Source of the DNA: Cyclobacterium xiamenense
GTDB lineage: Bacteria; Bacteroidota; Bacteroidia; Cytophagales; Cyclobacteriaceae
Direction: 5' to 3'
DNA length: 64,000 bases
Assembly: GCF_009467825.1 (NCBI RefSeq)
Contig: NZ_WIOK01000002.1
Coordinates: 124,001 to 188,000, forward strand
A program made the position numbers and the translations under genes. Of the stretch, positions 34,201-42,827 are shown one piece after another; position 1 is the first letter of the stretch; every line of letters begins with the position of its first letter. The notes under the pieces were generated by a model. The model ran no database searches. It was given only the letters and a program-made list of their open reading frames with translations, and was not told the DNA's origin.

Positions 34201-35322
34201 ATGGGTTTACTTATCGCTGCCGTTTGCATTTTCGTCCTCGCTGCGTACCTGCTGGGCCTGGTTTTTCTTGCCATCACCTGGGATCAATTGCCGGTGCCGG
34301 CCTCAGCGGCTGAAAATCCGGTGCCCGACTGCACGGTTCTGGTTCCTTTCCGAAACGAAGCGCCAAATCTGGCTCAATTACTGCCGCAACTCGCCCGGCA
34401 GCTTCCCCATGGCTTGCCGGTTATTTTCATCAATGACCAAAGCGAGGATGGGGGAGAAGCCCTGGTAAACGCCTTTATCAGCGAGAGGGATTTGGCACAT
34501 TGGCGGTGCATGACTAGCGAAGGAATTGGAAAAAAAGCCGCGTTGCGTACGGGAATCGAACACAGTACCACAGCCCTCATCCTGACCACCGATGCCGACG
34601 TACAGGTCCCTTCTACCTGGGTCCGGTCCATGCTGGCTTCCTTTGAGCAGCCGGAGGTGCAGTTGGTGGCAGGCCCGGTAATCGCCAGCGCCGGTCCGGG
34701 GGTCTTTGGCAGGTTTCAGCCCATCGAATGGGCGAGCATTGGACTGATGACGGCTGTGTCGTTTTTCCGGGGAAACCCGTTGATGTGCAGCGCTGCCAAT
34801 CTGGCTTTTCGCCGGGCAGCTTTCTACCATGTTTCTGGCTACAAGGGAAACGAACACCTGTTATCGGGGGACGACGAGTTTCTGATGAAAAAAATACTTG
34901 CCGCATTCGGCGCTCCTGCCTTGCGGTATAGTGCCGGACCGGAATCGCTGGTAACAACCCGGTACTTACCGGGGGTGGAGGCTTGGATTGCTCAACGTAG
35001 TCGATGGGCCAGTAAATGGAATGCTCACCGGAGCTGGGGGCATGCCGCTTCGGCGGGCTTTTTTGCACTTGTCAGTCTGTGCCAGTTGGCCGTCCTGCTG
35101 CTTCCATTGCTGCATTGGACCTTTCTTGGCTGGGTCCTGCTTTATTGCGCGCTGAAATTCTTTCTGGAAAAACGAACCTTGGGTCGGTTTCTACGGCATT
35201 TCGGAAAGCCGGTGAACAACCTGGACCTGTTTCTAGCCGGTTGGTTATACCCCTTGCTTGTGGTCCGGACCGTTCCGCGGGCGATTTCAGGAAAATATAC
35301 CTGGAAAGGAAGGAAAAACTAA
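34201..35322 (+). CDS. Membrane glycosyltransferase family 2 protein
   Basis: A 373-residue GT2 enzyme with an N-terminal membrane helix (MGLLIAAVCIFVLAAYLLGLVFLAI), a GT-A domain (CTVLVPFRNEAPNL; nucleotide-sugar DxD in TTDADVQVP; acceptor-side GDDEFL; QRSRWASKW as the QxxRW motif of processive synthases) and several C-terminal helices. It is likely to make or extend an extracellular or lipid-linked glycan at the inner membrane. The ATG at 34201 is preferred over the one at 34168, which would add a polar stretch before the helix. It heads a same-strand run that includes a second, similar GT2 gene and a NodB deacetylase. Confidence 0.85.
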   Translation: MGLLIAAVCIFVLAAYLLGLVFLAITWDQLPVPASAAENPVPDCTVLVPFRNEAPNLAQLLPQLARQLPHGLPVIFINDQSEDGGEALVNAFISERDLAHWRCMTSEGIGKKAALRTGIEHSTTALILTTDADVQVPSTWVRSMLASFEQPEVQLVAGPVIASAGPGVFGRFQPIEWASIGLMTAVSFFRGNPLMCSAANLAFRRAAFYHVSGYKGNEHLLSGDDEFLMKKILAAFGAPALRYSAGPESLVTTRYLPGVEAWIAQRSRWASKWNAHRSWGHAASAGFFALVSLCQLAVLLLPLLHWTFLGWVLLYCALKFFLEKRTLGRFLRHFGKPVNNLDLFLAGWLYPLLVVRTVPRAISGKYTWKGRKN

Positions 35323-35368
35323 TCAAACCCTTATTTTTGTCATTCCACCTAACCAATGGGTACAAAAA

Positions 35369-35620
35369 ATGACCGACGACGAATTTGACCTGCTCGACGA
35401 ATTGTATTTCCTACAATCGTACGACTACCTGAAAAATAAATTGGGTTGGGAGGACGAGCGGCTGTTAGTTACCTTGGATTTGCTGCTGCAAAAAGCATGG
35501 ATTAAATGCTATTCGGGTCCTGAGGAAGAAATATTTACCCCGCCTGCGTTGAAAGAAAACGGCAACGAGCTGTATTACCTGGCCAGCAAACAAGGGCTTT
35601 TGAGACACAATACCCGCTGA
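35369..35620 (+). CDS. Small acidic hypothetical protein
   Basis: An 83-residue cytosolic protein starting at the ATG at 35369 (MTDDEFDLLDELYFLQSYDYL). It has an acidic helical first half and a segment GWEDERLLVTLDLLLQKAWIKCYSGPEEE that resembles a winged-helix-like or small helical domain, followed by YYLASKQGLLRHNTR. Not recognised. It ends one base before the start of the SpoIIE/PP2C phosphatase gene, so the two are certainly co-transcribed; a role as partner or regulator of that phosphatase is a guess from position only. Confidence 0.65.
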   Translation: MTDDEFDLLDELYFLQSYDYLKNKLGWEDERLLVTLDLLLQKAWIKCYSGPEEEIFTPPALKENGNELYYLASKQGLLRHNTR

Positions 35621-35621
35621 C

Positions 35622-36854
35622 ATGACCACAGAGACGTTAAAGTACCAACGAAAAGAATTGGAATTAAAGGCCTTGTTGGAAATCACCCAGGCCATCAACG
35701 AAAATAAGACGGAGAATGTATTGCTCAACATTTTTAAATTCACCTGTCTCGTGCACCTCAACATCAAGTCGTTGTTACTTTATGTGTTCAACGAGCAGGA
35801 GCAGTTTTTTGAACGCAGGATCTCCCACCAGGTAAAAGGAAAGTTACCGGAACATATTGCAAAAGCGGATGTGGAGGAAAACAAAGACCTGGGTAAACTC
35901 AGCGTGAGCCTTTCTCAGGAATACTCTTTCTCGGAGGTAAATATATACGTACCCGTCTACCACAAAGAAAAAATGCTGGCAATCCTGTTCTTGAATACCA
36001 AGGACAAAGAAAAAGGGTTGGACCTGGACTTTACCCAAGCGCTTACCAACATCCTGGTTGTGGCATTGGAAAACAAACGCTTTGCCCGAAAGCAACTCGA
36101 GCAGGAACGCTTGCGCAAGGAAATGGAAATCGCCAGCAGTGTGCAGCGCATGCTTTTTCCGGCAAGCTTGCCATCCAATCACCGACTAAAGGCAAAGGTG
36201 ACCTATTTTCCCCACAGTACGGTGGGAGGCGATTACTACGACCTGGTTCAGCCCACCAAAAATGATGTTTATTTTTGTGTAGCAGATGTTTCCGGCAAGG
36301 GAATGCCCGCTTCGCTGCTGATGTCAAACTTTCAGGCTGCCTTGCGAACCTTGTTGCGAAGTGGTTCGGATTTGGTGACCATCGTCGAACAGCTAAATTC
36401 CACCATATTTGAAAACACCAACGGAGAACGGTTCATTACCTTCTTCCTGGGACATTACCGGTATTCGGATGGCAGGCTGCGCTACGTCAATGCCGGGCAC
36501 AATCCCCCCGTCCTTTGCACCGAGCAGGGGCAGCAGATGGAAGTGCTGGAGGCAGGTACCACCATTCTGGGAGCCTTCGAATCCCTACCGTTTTTGGAAC
36601 AGGGCCAACGTAACGACCTGCACGGCTTTATCATACACCTGTATACGGATGGCTTGACCGAAACACTAAATCCCAGGGAACAAGAGTATGGCGAGGAAAG
36701 CTTTTTGCAGTACATCCGCGCCAACCCCTGTGCGACTCCCGAACAATTTCATTTAGGCTTCTTTACAGAACTGGACGCCTTTTCTGAGGGAGTGCCGCGA
36801 CGGGATGACCTTACGTTGCTTAGCCTTCAATTCAACGGAGATGCGCCCCTTTAA
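35622..36854 (+). CDS. SpoIIE/RsbU-type PP2C protein phosphatase with GAF-like domain
   Basis: A 410-residue regulator. Residues 1-165 look like a GAF sensor domain (LELKALLEITQAINENKTENVLLNIF, VYHKEKMLAILFLNTKD), joined by a short coiled linker (EQERLRKEMEIASSVQRMLFP) to a SpoIIE-type PP2C domain (about 190-405). The metal-binding residues are in GGDYYDLVQ, VADVSGKGMPASLL, VNAGHNPPVL, YTDGLTE and RRDDLTLLSLQF. In other bacteria such phosphatases act on anti-anti-sigma factors in partner-switching; no kinase or STAS gene is adjacent here. The last 14 bases overlap the next gene. Confidence 0.9.
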   Translation: MTTETLKYQRKELELKALLEITQAINENKTENVLLNIFKFTCLVHLNIKSLLLYVFNEQEQFFERRISHQVKGKLPEHIAKADVEENKDLGKLSVSLSQEYSFSEVNIYVPVYHKEKMLAILFLNTKDKEKGLDLDFTQALTNILVVALENKRFARKQLEQERLRKEMEIASSVQRMLFPASLPSNHRLKAKVTYFPHSTVGGDYYDLVQPTKNDVYFCVADVSGKGMPASLLMSNFQAALRTLLRSGSDLVTIVEQLNSTIFENTNGERFITFFLGHYRYSDGRLRYVNAGHNPPVLCTEQGQQMEVLEAGTTILGAFESLPFLEQGQRNDLHGFIIHLYTDGLTETLNPREQEYGEESFLQYIRANPCATPEQFHLGFFTELDAFSEGVPRRDDLTLLSLQFNGDAPL

Positions 36855-37467
36855 AGTACCAGACATAGCGCAGCAGGTTTTTACCGACTTTACCTGGCAC
36901 CGGGACCGGGATCAACGGAATGTTTTTTTGACGTTTGACGATGGGCCGGTAGATGGAGTGACCGATTTTGTGCTGGAAGCCCTGGACCAACACCGGATGA
37001 AGGCGACCTTTTTCATGGTGGGAGATAACGTAAGCCGGTCCGGTTCCCTGGCCCGGCAGGTATGGCAAGCAGGACACGGCATCGGCAACCATACTTTTCA
37101 CCACCTTCGAGGTGCAAAAACAAGTGTTGCGGGATACCTGCAGGACGTAGAAAGGTGTGGAGAAGTCATCCGTGCCGAGACCGGTACACGTCCCACCTTG
37201 TTTCGGCCGCCTTACGGGAGCATCCGTTGCAAGCAAAAAAGGGCGATTAAAGAAGCGTATGAAATCGTCTTGTGGGATCTGATTTCATGGGATTTTGTAC
37301 CCGGCATGTCGCCCAAACGCGCGCTGCGTAAATTGCAGGAAACAACCAGAAACGGCTCCATTGTCTTGTTTCACGATCAGCAAAAATCCCGACACTTTCT
37401 CAAAAGCATGCTGCACGGATACCTGGACTATTTATCCGCCACTGGCTACACCACCCAACTACTGTAG
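36841..37467 (+). CDS. NodB-type polysaccharide deacetylase
   Basis: A 208-residue deacetylase of the carbohydrate esterase 4 family. The motifs appear in order: TFDDGP (metal Asp and catalytic base), GIGNHTFHHLRG (metal His pair), RPPYGSIRC and a C-terminal IVLFHDQ. It lacks a signal peptide, starting at ATG 36841 (MRPFKVPDIAQQVFTDF), so it either works in the cytoplasm or is exported atypically. It overlaps the phosphatase gene by 14 bases and ends two bases before the second GT2 gene, which suggests joint work on one acetylated glycan. Confidence 0.9.
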   Translation: MRPFKVPDIAQQVFTDFTWHRDRDQRNVFLTFDDGPVDGVTDFVLEALDQHRMKATFFMVGDNVSRSGSLARQVWQAGHGIGNHTFHHLRGAKTSVAGYLQDVERCGEVIRAETGTRPTLFRPPYGSIRCKQKRAIKEAYEIVLWDLISWDFVPGMSPKRALRKLQETTRNGSIVLFHDQQKSRHFLKSMLHGYLDYLSATGYTTQLL

Positions 37468-37469
37468 CC

Positions 37470-38576
37470 GTGCAGCAGGTGGCGCTACTCATACTGTCCC
37501 TGGTTACGCTCCAATACCTGGTACTTTGGTTCCGACTGAAACGATTTTTTCGCGGGTACTCCCAAGCGGACCCGACCGCCGCTATGCCAAACGTTTGCAT
37601 TTTTCTTCCCTGTCGAAATGAAGCAGAAAATTTGCCCGACTGCCTTCGTGCGCTAGAGGCGCTGCAGTACCCCGCCGAGAAGATTCGTTTCCTGGTGGCG
37701 GATGACCAGAGCAGTGATGAGACGGGTGCCATCCTGGCCAACTGGGTAAGTCAGGGAAAAAACCGGCAGTTGATACCGCTGGACCGGCCGCCGGTAGCTG
37801 GAGAAAACGGCAAAGCCCTTGCCATGGCCCTGATGGCCGGGCAGGTAAAAGAGGGGGAATTGTTGCTCTTTACCGACGCGGATTGCCGGGTTCCGGTAGG
37901 CTGGGCAGAATGCATGGCGAAAACCTATCGGCAGGAATTCGGTTTAGTGACCGGGATAACGACGATTTCCGGAAACTCCTGGTTTGCACGCATGCAGTCC
38001 CTGGACTGGTGGCTTACCCTGGGAAAAGTAAAAGTGGTCGCAGATTGGGGATTTACCCTAACAGCCATGGGGAATAACATGGCAGTGGGGGAAGGCCCCT
38101 ACAGGAAAGTGGGCGGATTTTTCCCCTTCAAGGAAGTTGTGACGGAAGATCTCGCCCTGGCCAGAGCCATTTACGGGATGGGATTTCGACCCATTCAACT
38201 GGTAACTAGAGCCGCGCTGGTGAGGACCCTGCCCGAACCGGGATTTGCCCGGTTGATGAAGCAGCGAAAACGTTGGATGCGTGGTGCATTCCTTTTGCCC
38301 TGGTATTGGCAATGGCTATTGGGCTTGCAGGTAGGGTTCTACCTGGCACTGGCAGTCGCCTTGTATTACGTACCGTTACTGACAGGGATCAGTTGGGCCA
38401 TTAAAATTTTGGCTCAATCCCTTTTTATCCGCACATTTGCTGCAAAAACGGAAACGAAAACAAGATTTCTGGATTTACTAAGCTTTGAAATTTATAACTG
38501 GATCGTAAGCTGGGCCACCGTATTGTATTACTTTTGGCCCGGAGCCATCCAATGGAAAAACCGCAAGTACGCATGA
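37470..38576 (+). CDS. Membrane glycosyltransferase family 2 protein
   Basis: A 368-residue GT2 enzyme, paralogous in layout to the one at 34201: an N-terminal helix (VALLILSLVTLQYLVLWFRL), GT-A domain (VCIFLPCRNEAENLPDCLRAL; VADDQSSD; DxD in LLFTDADCRVPVGW; TEDLALARAIYGMG; QRKRWMRG as QxxRW) and C-terminal membrane helices. It appears to start with GTG at 37470, two bases after the deacetylase stop; no ATG gives the N-terminal helix. Its stop overlaps the start of the TatD gene (ATGA). It probably acts in the same glycan pathway as the neighbouring deacetylase. Confidence 0.85.
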   Translation: MQQVALLILSLVTLQYLVLWFRLKRFFRGYSQADPTAAMPNVCIFLPCRNEAENLPDCLRALEALQYPAEKIRFLVADDQSSDETGAILANWVSQGKNRQLIPLDRPPVAGENGKALAMALMAGQVKEGELLLFTDADCRVPVGWAECMAKTYRQEFGLVTGITTISGNSWFARMQSLDWWLTLGKVKVVADWGFTLTAMGNNMAVGEGPYRKVGGFFPFKEVVTEDLALARAIYGMGFRPIQLVTRAALVRTLPEPGFARLMKQRKRWMRGAFLLPWYWQWLLGLQVGFYLALAVALYYVPLLTGISWAIKILAQSLFIRTFAAKTETKTRFLDLLSFEIYNWIVSWATVLYYFWPGAIQWKNRKYA

Positions 38577-39355
38577 AATTTATCGAGACACACGCCCATC
38601 TTTACAGCAAGAAATTTGATTCCGATCGGTACGAAGTGATCCGGACGGCCCGGGAACAGGGTGTGGCGAAATTCTTTATGCCTAATATTGACCTGGAGTC
38701 CATTCCGGGGATGCTGCAGATAGTGGCGGATTTTGAAGAGGTTTGCTTTCCTATGCTCGGCTTGCATCCCTGCGACGTAGGAGCAGATTTCGAACAAAAG
38801 TTAGACACTATGGAGGAATGGTGGGGCCGGCACCCGTTTGTGGCCGTAGGAGAGACGGGCATCGACTTGTATTGGGACAAGACGTATTTTGCGCAACAGC
38901 AGGAATCGTTGCGCAGGCATATTCGATGGGCGAAAGACAAAAGCCTTCCGCTGGTATTGCATTGCCGTAATTCCTTGGATGAAACCATTGCCTTGCTGCA
39001 ATCCGAGCAGGTCGATGGACTGTCTGGCATTTTTCATTGTTTTTCCGGAGATCTCTCTCAGGCAAAGCAAATTATTGCCATGGGGTTTTATTTGGGCATC
39101 GGGGGAACGCTCACCTACAAAAACAGTGGGTTGGGAGAAGTAGTGGCTGCCCTGGGTCTGGATCGGTTGGTGTTGGAAACCGACAGTCCCTACCTGGCTC
39201 CAGTTCCTTTCCGGGGAAAGCGGAATTCACCGGAATACATCCCACACATCGCCGAAAAAATGGCCGGCTTTGTTCAAACCTCGGTGGAGGAAGTAGCCGC
39301 CGTGACGAGTAAAAACGCGTTGACCGTTTTTAAACAGCCTTTCGATGAATTATAA
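38573..39355 (+). CDS. tatD: TatD-family metal-dependent hydrolase
   Basis: A 260-residue TIM-barrel nuclease of the TatD family. Metal ligands are visible: the HxH in FIETHAHLYSKKF, Glu in VAVGETGIDLYWDK, His in PLVLHCRN and GIFHCFSGD, and Asp in LVLETDSPYLAP. Members have 3'-5' DNA/RNA exonuclease activity and take part in DNA repair or protein quality control. The ATG at 38573 overlaps the GT2 stop by four bases and is preferred to upstream in-frame ATGs. The gene overlaps the asparaginase gene by 11 bases. Confidence 0.92.
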   Translation: MKFIETHAHLYSKKFDSDRYEVIRTAREQGVAKFFMPNIDLESIPGMLQIVADFEEVCFPMLGLHPCDVGADFEQKLDTMEEWWGRHPFVAVGETGIDLYWDKTYFAQQQESLRRHIRWAKDKSLPLVLHCRNSLDETIALLQSEQVDGLSGIFHCFSGDLSQAKQIIAMGFYLGIGGTLTYKNSGLGEVVAALGLDRLVLETDSPYLAPVPFRGKRNSPEYIPHIAEKMAGFVQTSVEEVAAVTSKNALTVFKQPFDEL

Positions 39356-40421
39356 AATCGTTCGTTTAAATACTGCCGCCCGAACTGAGATCGAATATGC
39401 GGTCCTCATCATCTATACGGGAGGTACGCTGGGAATGGCCTACGACGAACAGGGTTCGCTGGTGCCCTTTAATTTTGGGAAAATTTTGGAAAAAATCCCC
39501 AACCTAAACAACCTGAACATCAGCATTACGGTCATTTCGTTTCCGGAACCCATTGATTCGTCCAACATCAACCTGCAACACTGGGTGGACATGGCCTACA
39601 TCATTTACGAGAATTACGATACCTACGATGGTTTCGTGGTGCTGCACGGCACGGATACCATGGCTTACAGTGCATCCATGCTCAGCTACATGCTTTCCGG
39701 GCTCAACAAACCGGTGATTTTTACCGGGGCACAACTGCCCATAAGCGCGATGCGCTCGGATGCCCGGGAAAACCTGATGACCTCCCTGGAAATCGCGATT
39801 TCGAAAGCCAACGGAAAACCGATTGTACCAGAGGTTTGCATCTTTTTCAACCACATGCTTCTTCGGGGAAACCGGGCGAAGAAGGTGCAAAGCGTTCATT
39901 TTGATGCTTTTGAGTCAGAAAATTACCCACCTCTGGCAGAATCCGGCATTGTGATCGACTACAATTATGCCTCGATCCGTCCCTATGAAGAGGGGAAAAA
40001 GCTCAAATACCTAAACAGGCTGGATAATCGCGTCATGGTGTTGAAACTTTTTCCCGGGATCACAAAAAACGTCATCCAACACTGCCTTCAAATCGAAGGA
40101 TTGAAAGGCATTGTGCTGGAGACTTACGGCTCCGGCAACAGCCCGAGCGAGGACTGGTTTATCCATACCATGGAGGAGGCGGTAGACAGGGGCTTGCTGG
40201 TATTCAATGTCTCGCAGTGCAACGGAGGGCGGGTGATTCAGGGCCGTTACCAGACCAGTACCGACCTCAAACGTGTCGGGGTTTTGAGTGGAGGGGACAT
40301 TACCACAGAGGCTGCGATTACCAAGATGATGTTTGTACTGGCCAACGAAAGTGACGAAACCGAAATTAAACGCAAGATGATGACGCCGCTGGCTGGAGAG
40401 ATGTCTGTTTTGAGCCATTGA
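39345..40421 (+). CDS. ansA: Type I L-asparaginase
   Basis: A 358-residue cytosolic asparaginase. The first catalytic Thr is in VLIIYTGGTLGMAYDEQG and the second block is DGFVVLHGTDTMAYSASMLSYML, followed by PVIFTGAQLPISAMRSDARENL, and LKGIVLETYGSGNSPS in the C-terminal domain. It hydrolyses asparagine to aspartate and ammonia. The first ATG at 39345 leaves about 15 extra residues before the usual start, but it overlaps TatD by only 11 bases and is plausible. It is the last gene of the plus-strand run that begins at 34201. Confidence 0.93.
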   Translation: MNYKIVRLNTAARTEIEYAVLIIYTGGTLGMAYDEQGSLVPFNFGKILEKIPNLNNLNISITVISFPEPIDSSNINLQHWVDMAYIIYENYDTYDGFVVLHGTDTMAYSASMLSYMLSGLNKPVIFTGAQLPISAMRSDARENLMTSLEIAISKANGKPIVPEVCIFFNHMLLRGNRAKKVQSVHFDAFESENYPPLAESGIVIDYNYASIRPYEEGKKLKYLNRLDNRVMVLKLFPGITKNVIQHCLQIEGLKGIVLETYGSGNSPSEDWFIHTMEEAVDRGLLVFNVSQCNGGRVIQGRYQTSTDLKRVGVLSGGDITTEAAITKMMFVLANESDETEIKRKMMTPLAGEMSVLSH

Positions 40422-40522
40422 CAGGGCTCGAATCAATGGTTTGATCGTCAATCTTCTAGCTTTCATTGCCAGAAAAATTCCGTTTGAGGCGTGTTATTTT
40501 TACATAATAAACGAGGCAATTA

Positions 40523-40554
40523 TTTGCATGGGCTGAATTTTATAATTTTATTTG
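40523..40554 (+). promoter_or_regulatory. Promoter of the tRNA-Ser gene
   Basis: TTTG (40523-40526), a 20-base spacer, and TTTATTTG (40547-40554; one mismatch to TAnnTTTG). It lies 35 bases before the tRNA, with transcription starting near 40561. Confidence 0.6.
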
Positions 40555-40589
40555 TCGCTTCAACAAAACCGAAATTCACCAGAATAAAT

Positions 40590-40677
40590 AGAGAGGTGTC
40601 CGAGCGGTCGAAGGAGCACGCCTGGAAAGCGTGTATACCCCTAAAGGGTATCGAGGGTTCGAATCCCTTCCTCTCTA
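40590..40677 (+). tRNA. tRNA-Ser (anticodon GGA)
   Basis: A class II tRNA of 88 bases. The acceptor arm is AGAGAGG (40590-40596) with CCTCTCT (40670-40676). The D arm contains GAGCGGTCGAAGG, the anticodon arm is CACGC-CTGGAAA-GCGTG with GGA at its centre, the variable arm is long (TATACCCCTAAAGGGTAT), and the T arm holds GGTTCGAATCC. CCA is not encoded. Confidence 0.97.
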
Positions 40678-40978
40678 CGTGAATCACCTGGTTCGGAAAC
40701 AAGCGGTTCCAGTTCTTTGAAAACTCTCTCACATTGTAAGTCACGTCGGCAGAAGGGTTTCATTCAAACGGAAGAATGCCCACCTGCGTACTTGGGTTAA
40801 AACAATCCTTTTATTTACAATAAGCAGAAAATGCGTGCGATCCGGTACCCATTGAAAGGGTTTTCTTAGAAATTATAATGGAATCATTTGCAAAATGAAC
40901 CGAAAAAATTATAACTTTAAAAACTTAATTCGAATTCAGAAACCGTTCAACCTTTAAATGTCTATTAAAAACTACATT
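40678..40978. promoter_or_regulatory. Intergenic region with probable exbB promoter
   Basis: No gene is seen. The best promoter is TTTG at 40887-40890, a 21-base spacer and TAACTTTA at 40912-40919 (one mismatch to TAnnTTTG), about 60 bases before the ExbB start. Confidence 0.45.
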
Positions 40979-41797
40979 ATGAAAAAGTTAATCGCTTTGT
41001 TCATGCTTTTCGGGATTTTATTTTCTCCGATGATCACAAAAGCACAAGAAGAAACAGAAGAAACAGAAGCTGACACCACCGAAGAGGCTGCTGCTCCAGC
41101 TCCAACGCCTGCTCCTGATCCCACGCCGGTGATGACCGATGATGACATCGTTGCTGAAGAGCAATCCTTTCATCAAGTGATCAAAGACAAGTTTATTGAA
41201 GGAGATCCCACGTACATGACGCCCGTTTTGTTGTGTTTGATATTGGGTTTGGCAGTGGCACTGGAACGAATCATCACGCTTAACCTCTCAACGACCAACA
41301 CCAAGAAATTGTTGGCCAAAGTTGAAAGTGCGTTAGAAGAGGGTGGAATTGAAGCCGCCAAAGACGTGACGAAAGGTACCAGAGGCCCCGTTGCTTCCAT
41401 CTTTACTCAAGGGTTGATGCGCTATTCGGAAGGTATTGACATGGTGGAAAAATCCATCATTGCGTACGGATCCGTAGAAATGGGTAGGCTAGAAAAAGGC
41501 CTGGTTTGGATCTCCCTGTTTATCTCCCTTGCACCAATGCTTGGTTTCATGGGTACGGTAATTGGTATGATTGGTGCCTTTGACTCTATCGAGGCAGCAG
41601 GTGATATCTCTCCGTCTCTCGTGGCAGGTGGTATCAAAATCGCCCTTTTAACAACAGTAGCCGGTTTGATCGTAGCGATTATCCTACAGTTATTTTACAA
41701 CTACTGCGTGGCAAAAATTGACTCTATCGTAAACGATATGGAAGACGCTTCCATCAGCTTAGTAGACATTTTGGTGAAACACAAATTGACCAGGTAA
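40979..41797 (+). CDS. exbB: ExbB/TolQ/MotA-family proton channel protein
   Basis: A 272-residue inner-membrane protein with an unusual N-terminus: a signal-like helix (MKKLIALFMLFGILFSPMITKAQ) followed by an acidic and Pro/Ala-rich linker (residues 24-55), then the three-helix core. The helices are PVLLCLILGLAVALERI, VWISLFISLAPMLGFMGTVIGMIGAF (the proton-path helix) and GGIKIALLTTVAGLIVAIILQLFYNY. It energises TonB-dependent transport together with the ExbD proteins downstream, and so would serve the BtuB and metal-type receptors in this window. An ATG 21 bases upstream is an alternative start. Confidence 0.9.
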   Translation: MKKLIALFMLFGILFSPMITKAQEETEETEADTTEEAAAPAPTPAPDPTPVMTDDDIVAEEQSFHQVIKDKFIEGDPTYMTPVLLCLILGLAVALERIITLNLSTTNTKKLLAKVESALEEGGIEAAKDVTKGTRGPVASIFTQGLMRYSEGIDMVEKSIIAYGSVEMGRLEKGLVWISLFISLAPMLGFMGTVIGMIGAFDSIEAAGDISPSLVAGGIKIALLTTVAGLIVAIILQLFYNYCVAKIDSIVNDMEDASISLVDILVKHKLTR

Positions 41798-41854
41798 TCC
41801 TGGTCTTTTTTGTGTACCTTTAAATGATTTATTCACTCAAGATATTTAGATAAA

Positions 41855-42184
41855 ATGGATACTACTGATATATTTTTATATGCAGGGTACTTGCTGATCA
41901 TCGTAGGAGCGATTTTTGCAATCCTAATGCCATTGATCCAGTCTCTCGGAGACCCAAAAAGTCTGTTAAAGACGGTCGCCGGGGTGGTTATCATCGGCGC
42001 AGTGTTTGGGATAGCCTACTCCTCCGCAAGTGGAGATGTGGCTGCCAAGTACATGGCAGACCCATTTAACATTTCTCCAGAAGGTGCCAAGATGGTAGGA
42101 GGGGTATTGCTTACCGTATATGCCCTATTCATTCTGGCCATCGTGGGCATCGTAATTACCGAACTTAATAAATTAATCAAGTAA
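41855..42184 (+). CDS. Small membrane protein of the ExbB-ExbD cluster
   Basis: A 109-residue protein with three membrane helices (FLYAGYLLIIVGAIFAILMPLI, LKTVAGVVIIGAVFGIAYSS, GGVLLTVYALFILAIVGIVITEL). It is not homologous by eye to ExbB or ExbD. The genes follow each other at 57, 2 and 2 bases, which indicates one operon. Its place between ExbB and ExbD is typical of Bacteroidota clusters, so a role as an accessory subunit of the energising complex is likely but unproven. Confidence 0.75.
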   Translation: MDTTDIFLYAGYLLIIVGAIFAILMPLIQSLGDPKSLLKTVAGVVIIGAVFGIAYSSASGDVAAKYMADPFNISPEGAKMVGGVLLTVYALFILAIVGIVITELNKLIK

Positions 42185-42186
42185 TT

Positions 42187-42825
42187 ATGGCTAGCAAGAG
42201 AGGTAGAATGAGTCAGGAGGTAAATGCAGGGTCGATGGCGGACATCGCCTTCTTGCTTCTTATCTTCTTTCTCGTAACCACAACAATCGCTTCGGATAAG
42301 GGTATTCTTAATATCCTTCCTCCCAAGCAGGACCCCAATCAGCCACCACCAGAGGTGGAGCTAAACGAACGGAATATATTTAACATTCTGATCAATGCAA
42401 ACGATGACTTGTTGATCGAAGGTGAATTCAGAAATAACACCGATGGTTTGTCCGAAGAAATCAAAAGTTTTGTATTGAACTTTGGTAACCCGGACGAAGA
42501 TGCGGTGGCCTTGTTTAATGAGTTACCTCCTTCATTGAGAGGCTTGGCAGAGCAAAGTCCGGAATCTTCCGACCATCCCATGACCGGTGGTGCAGTAATT
42601 TCAATCAAGACCAATAGAGGTACCAGTTATGAAACCTATCTGGAAGTTTTGGATTTGGTGAAAAAGGCCTATTTCGAGATCTACGGAGAGCGGGTAGGAT
42701 TGACTGCAGAGCAGTACCGGGCACTGTCGGGGCAAACTGCGGCCGAAAAAGAATTGATCGATCGTGGAAAAGACCGTATTCCAATGGCCATCTCGATTGC
42801 TGAACCTGATAAAATAGGAAGCTAA
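42187..42825 (+). CDS. exbD: ExbD/TolR-family protein, long form
   Basis: A 212-residue ExbD protein: a short cytosolic N-terminus (MASKRGRMSQEVNAGSM), a single membrane helix with the proton-carrying Asp (ADIAFLLLIFFLVTTTI) and the LPP motif after it (GILNILPPKQDPN). The periplasmic domain is about 150 residues, longer than the ~140-residue Escherichia coli protein, with a strand-rich part (NIFNILINANDDLLIEGEF) and an insertion around residues 95-130. It starts two bases after the small membrane protein gene. It works with ExbB as the stator of TonB-driven transport. Confidence 0.9.
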   Translation: MASKRGRMSQEVNAGSMADIAFLLLIFFLVTTTIASDKGILNILPPKQDPNQPPPEVELNERNIFNILINANDDLLIEGEFRNNTDGLSEEIKSFVLNFGNPDEDAVALFNELPPSLRGLAEQSPESSDHPMTGGAVISIKTNRGTSYETYLEVLDLVKKAYFEIYGERVGLTAEQYRALSGQTAAEKELIDRGKDRIPMAISIAEPDKIGS

Positions 42826-42827
42826 TT

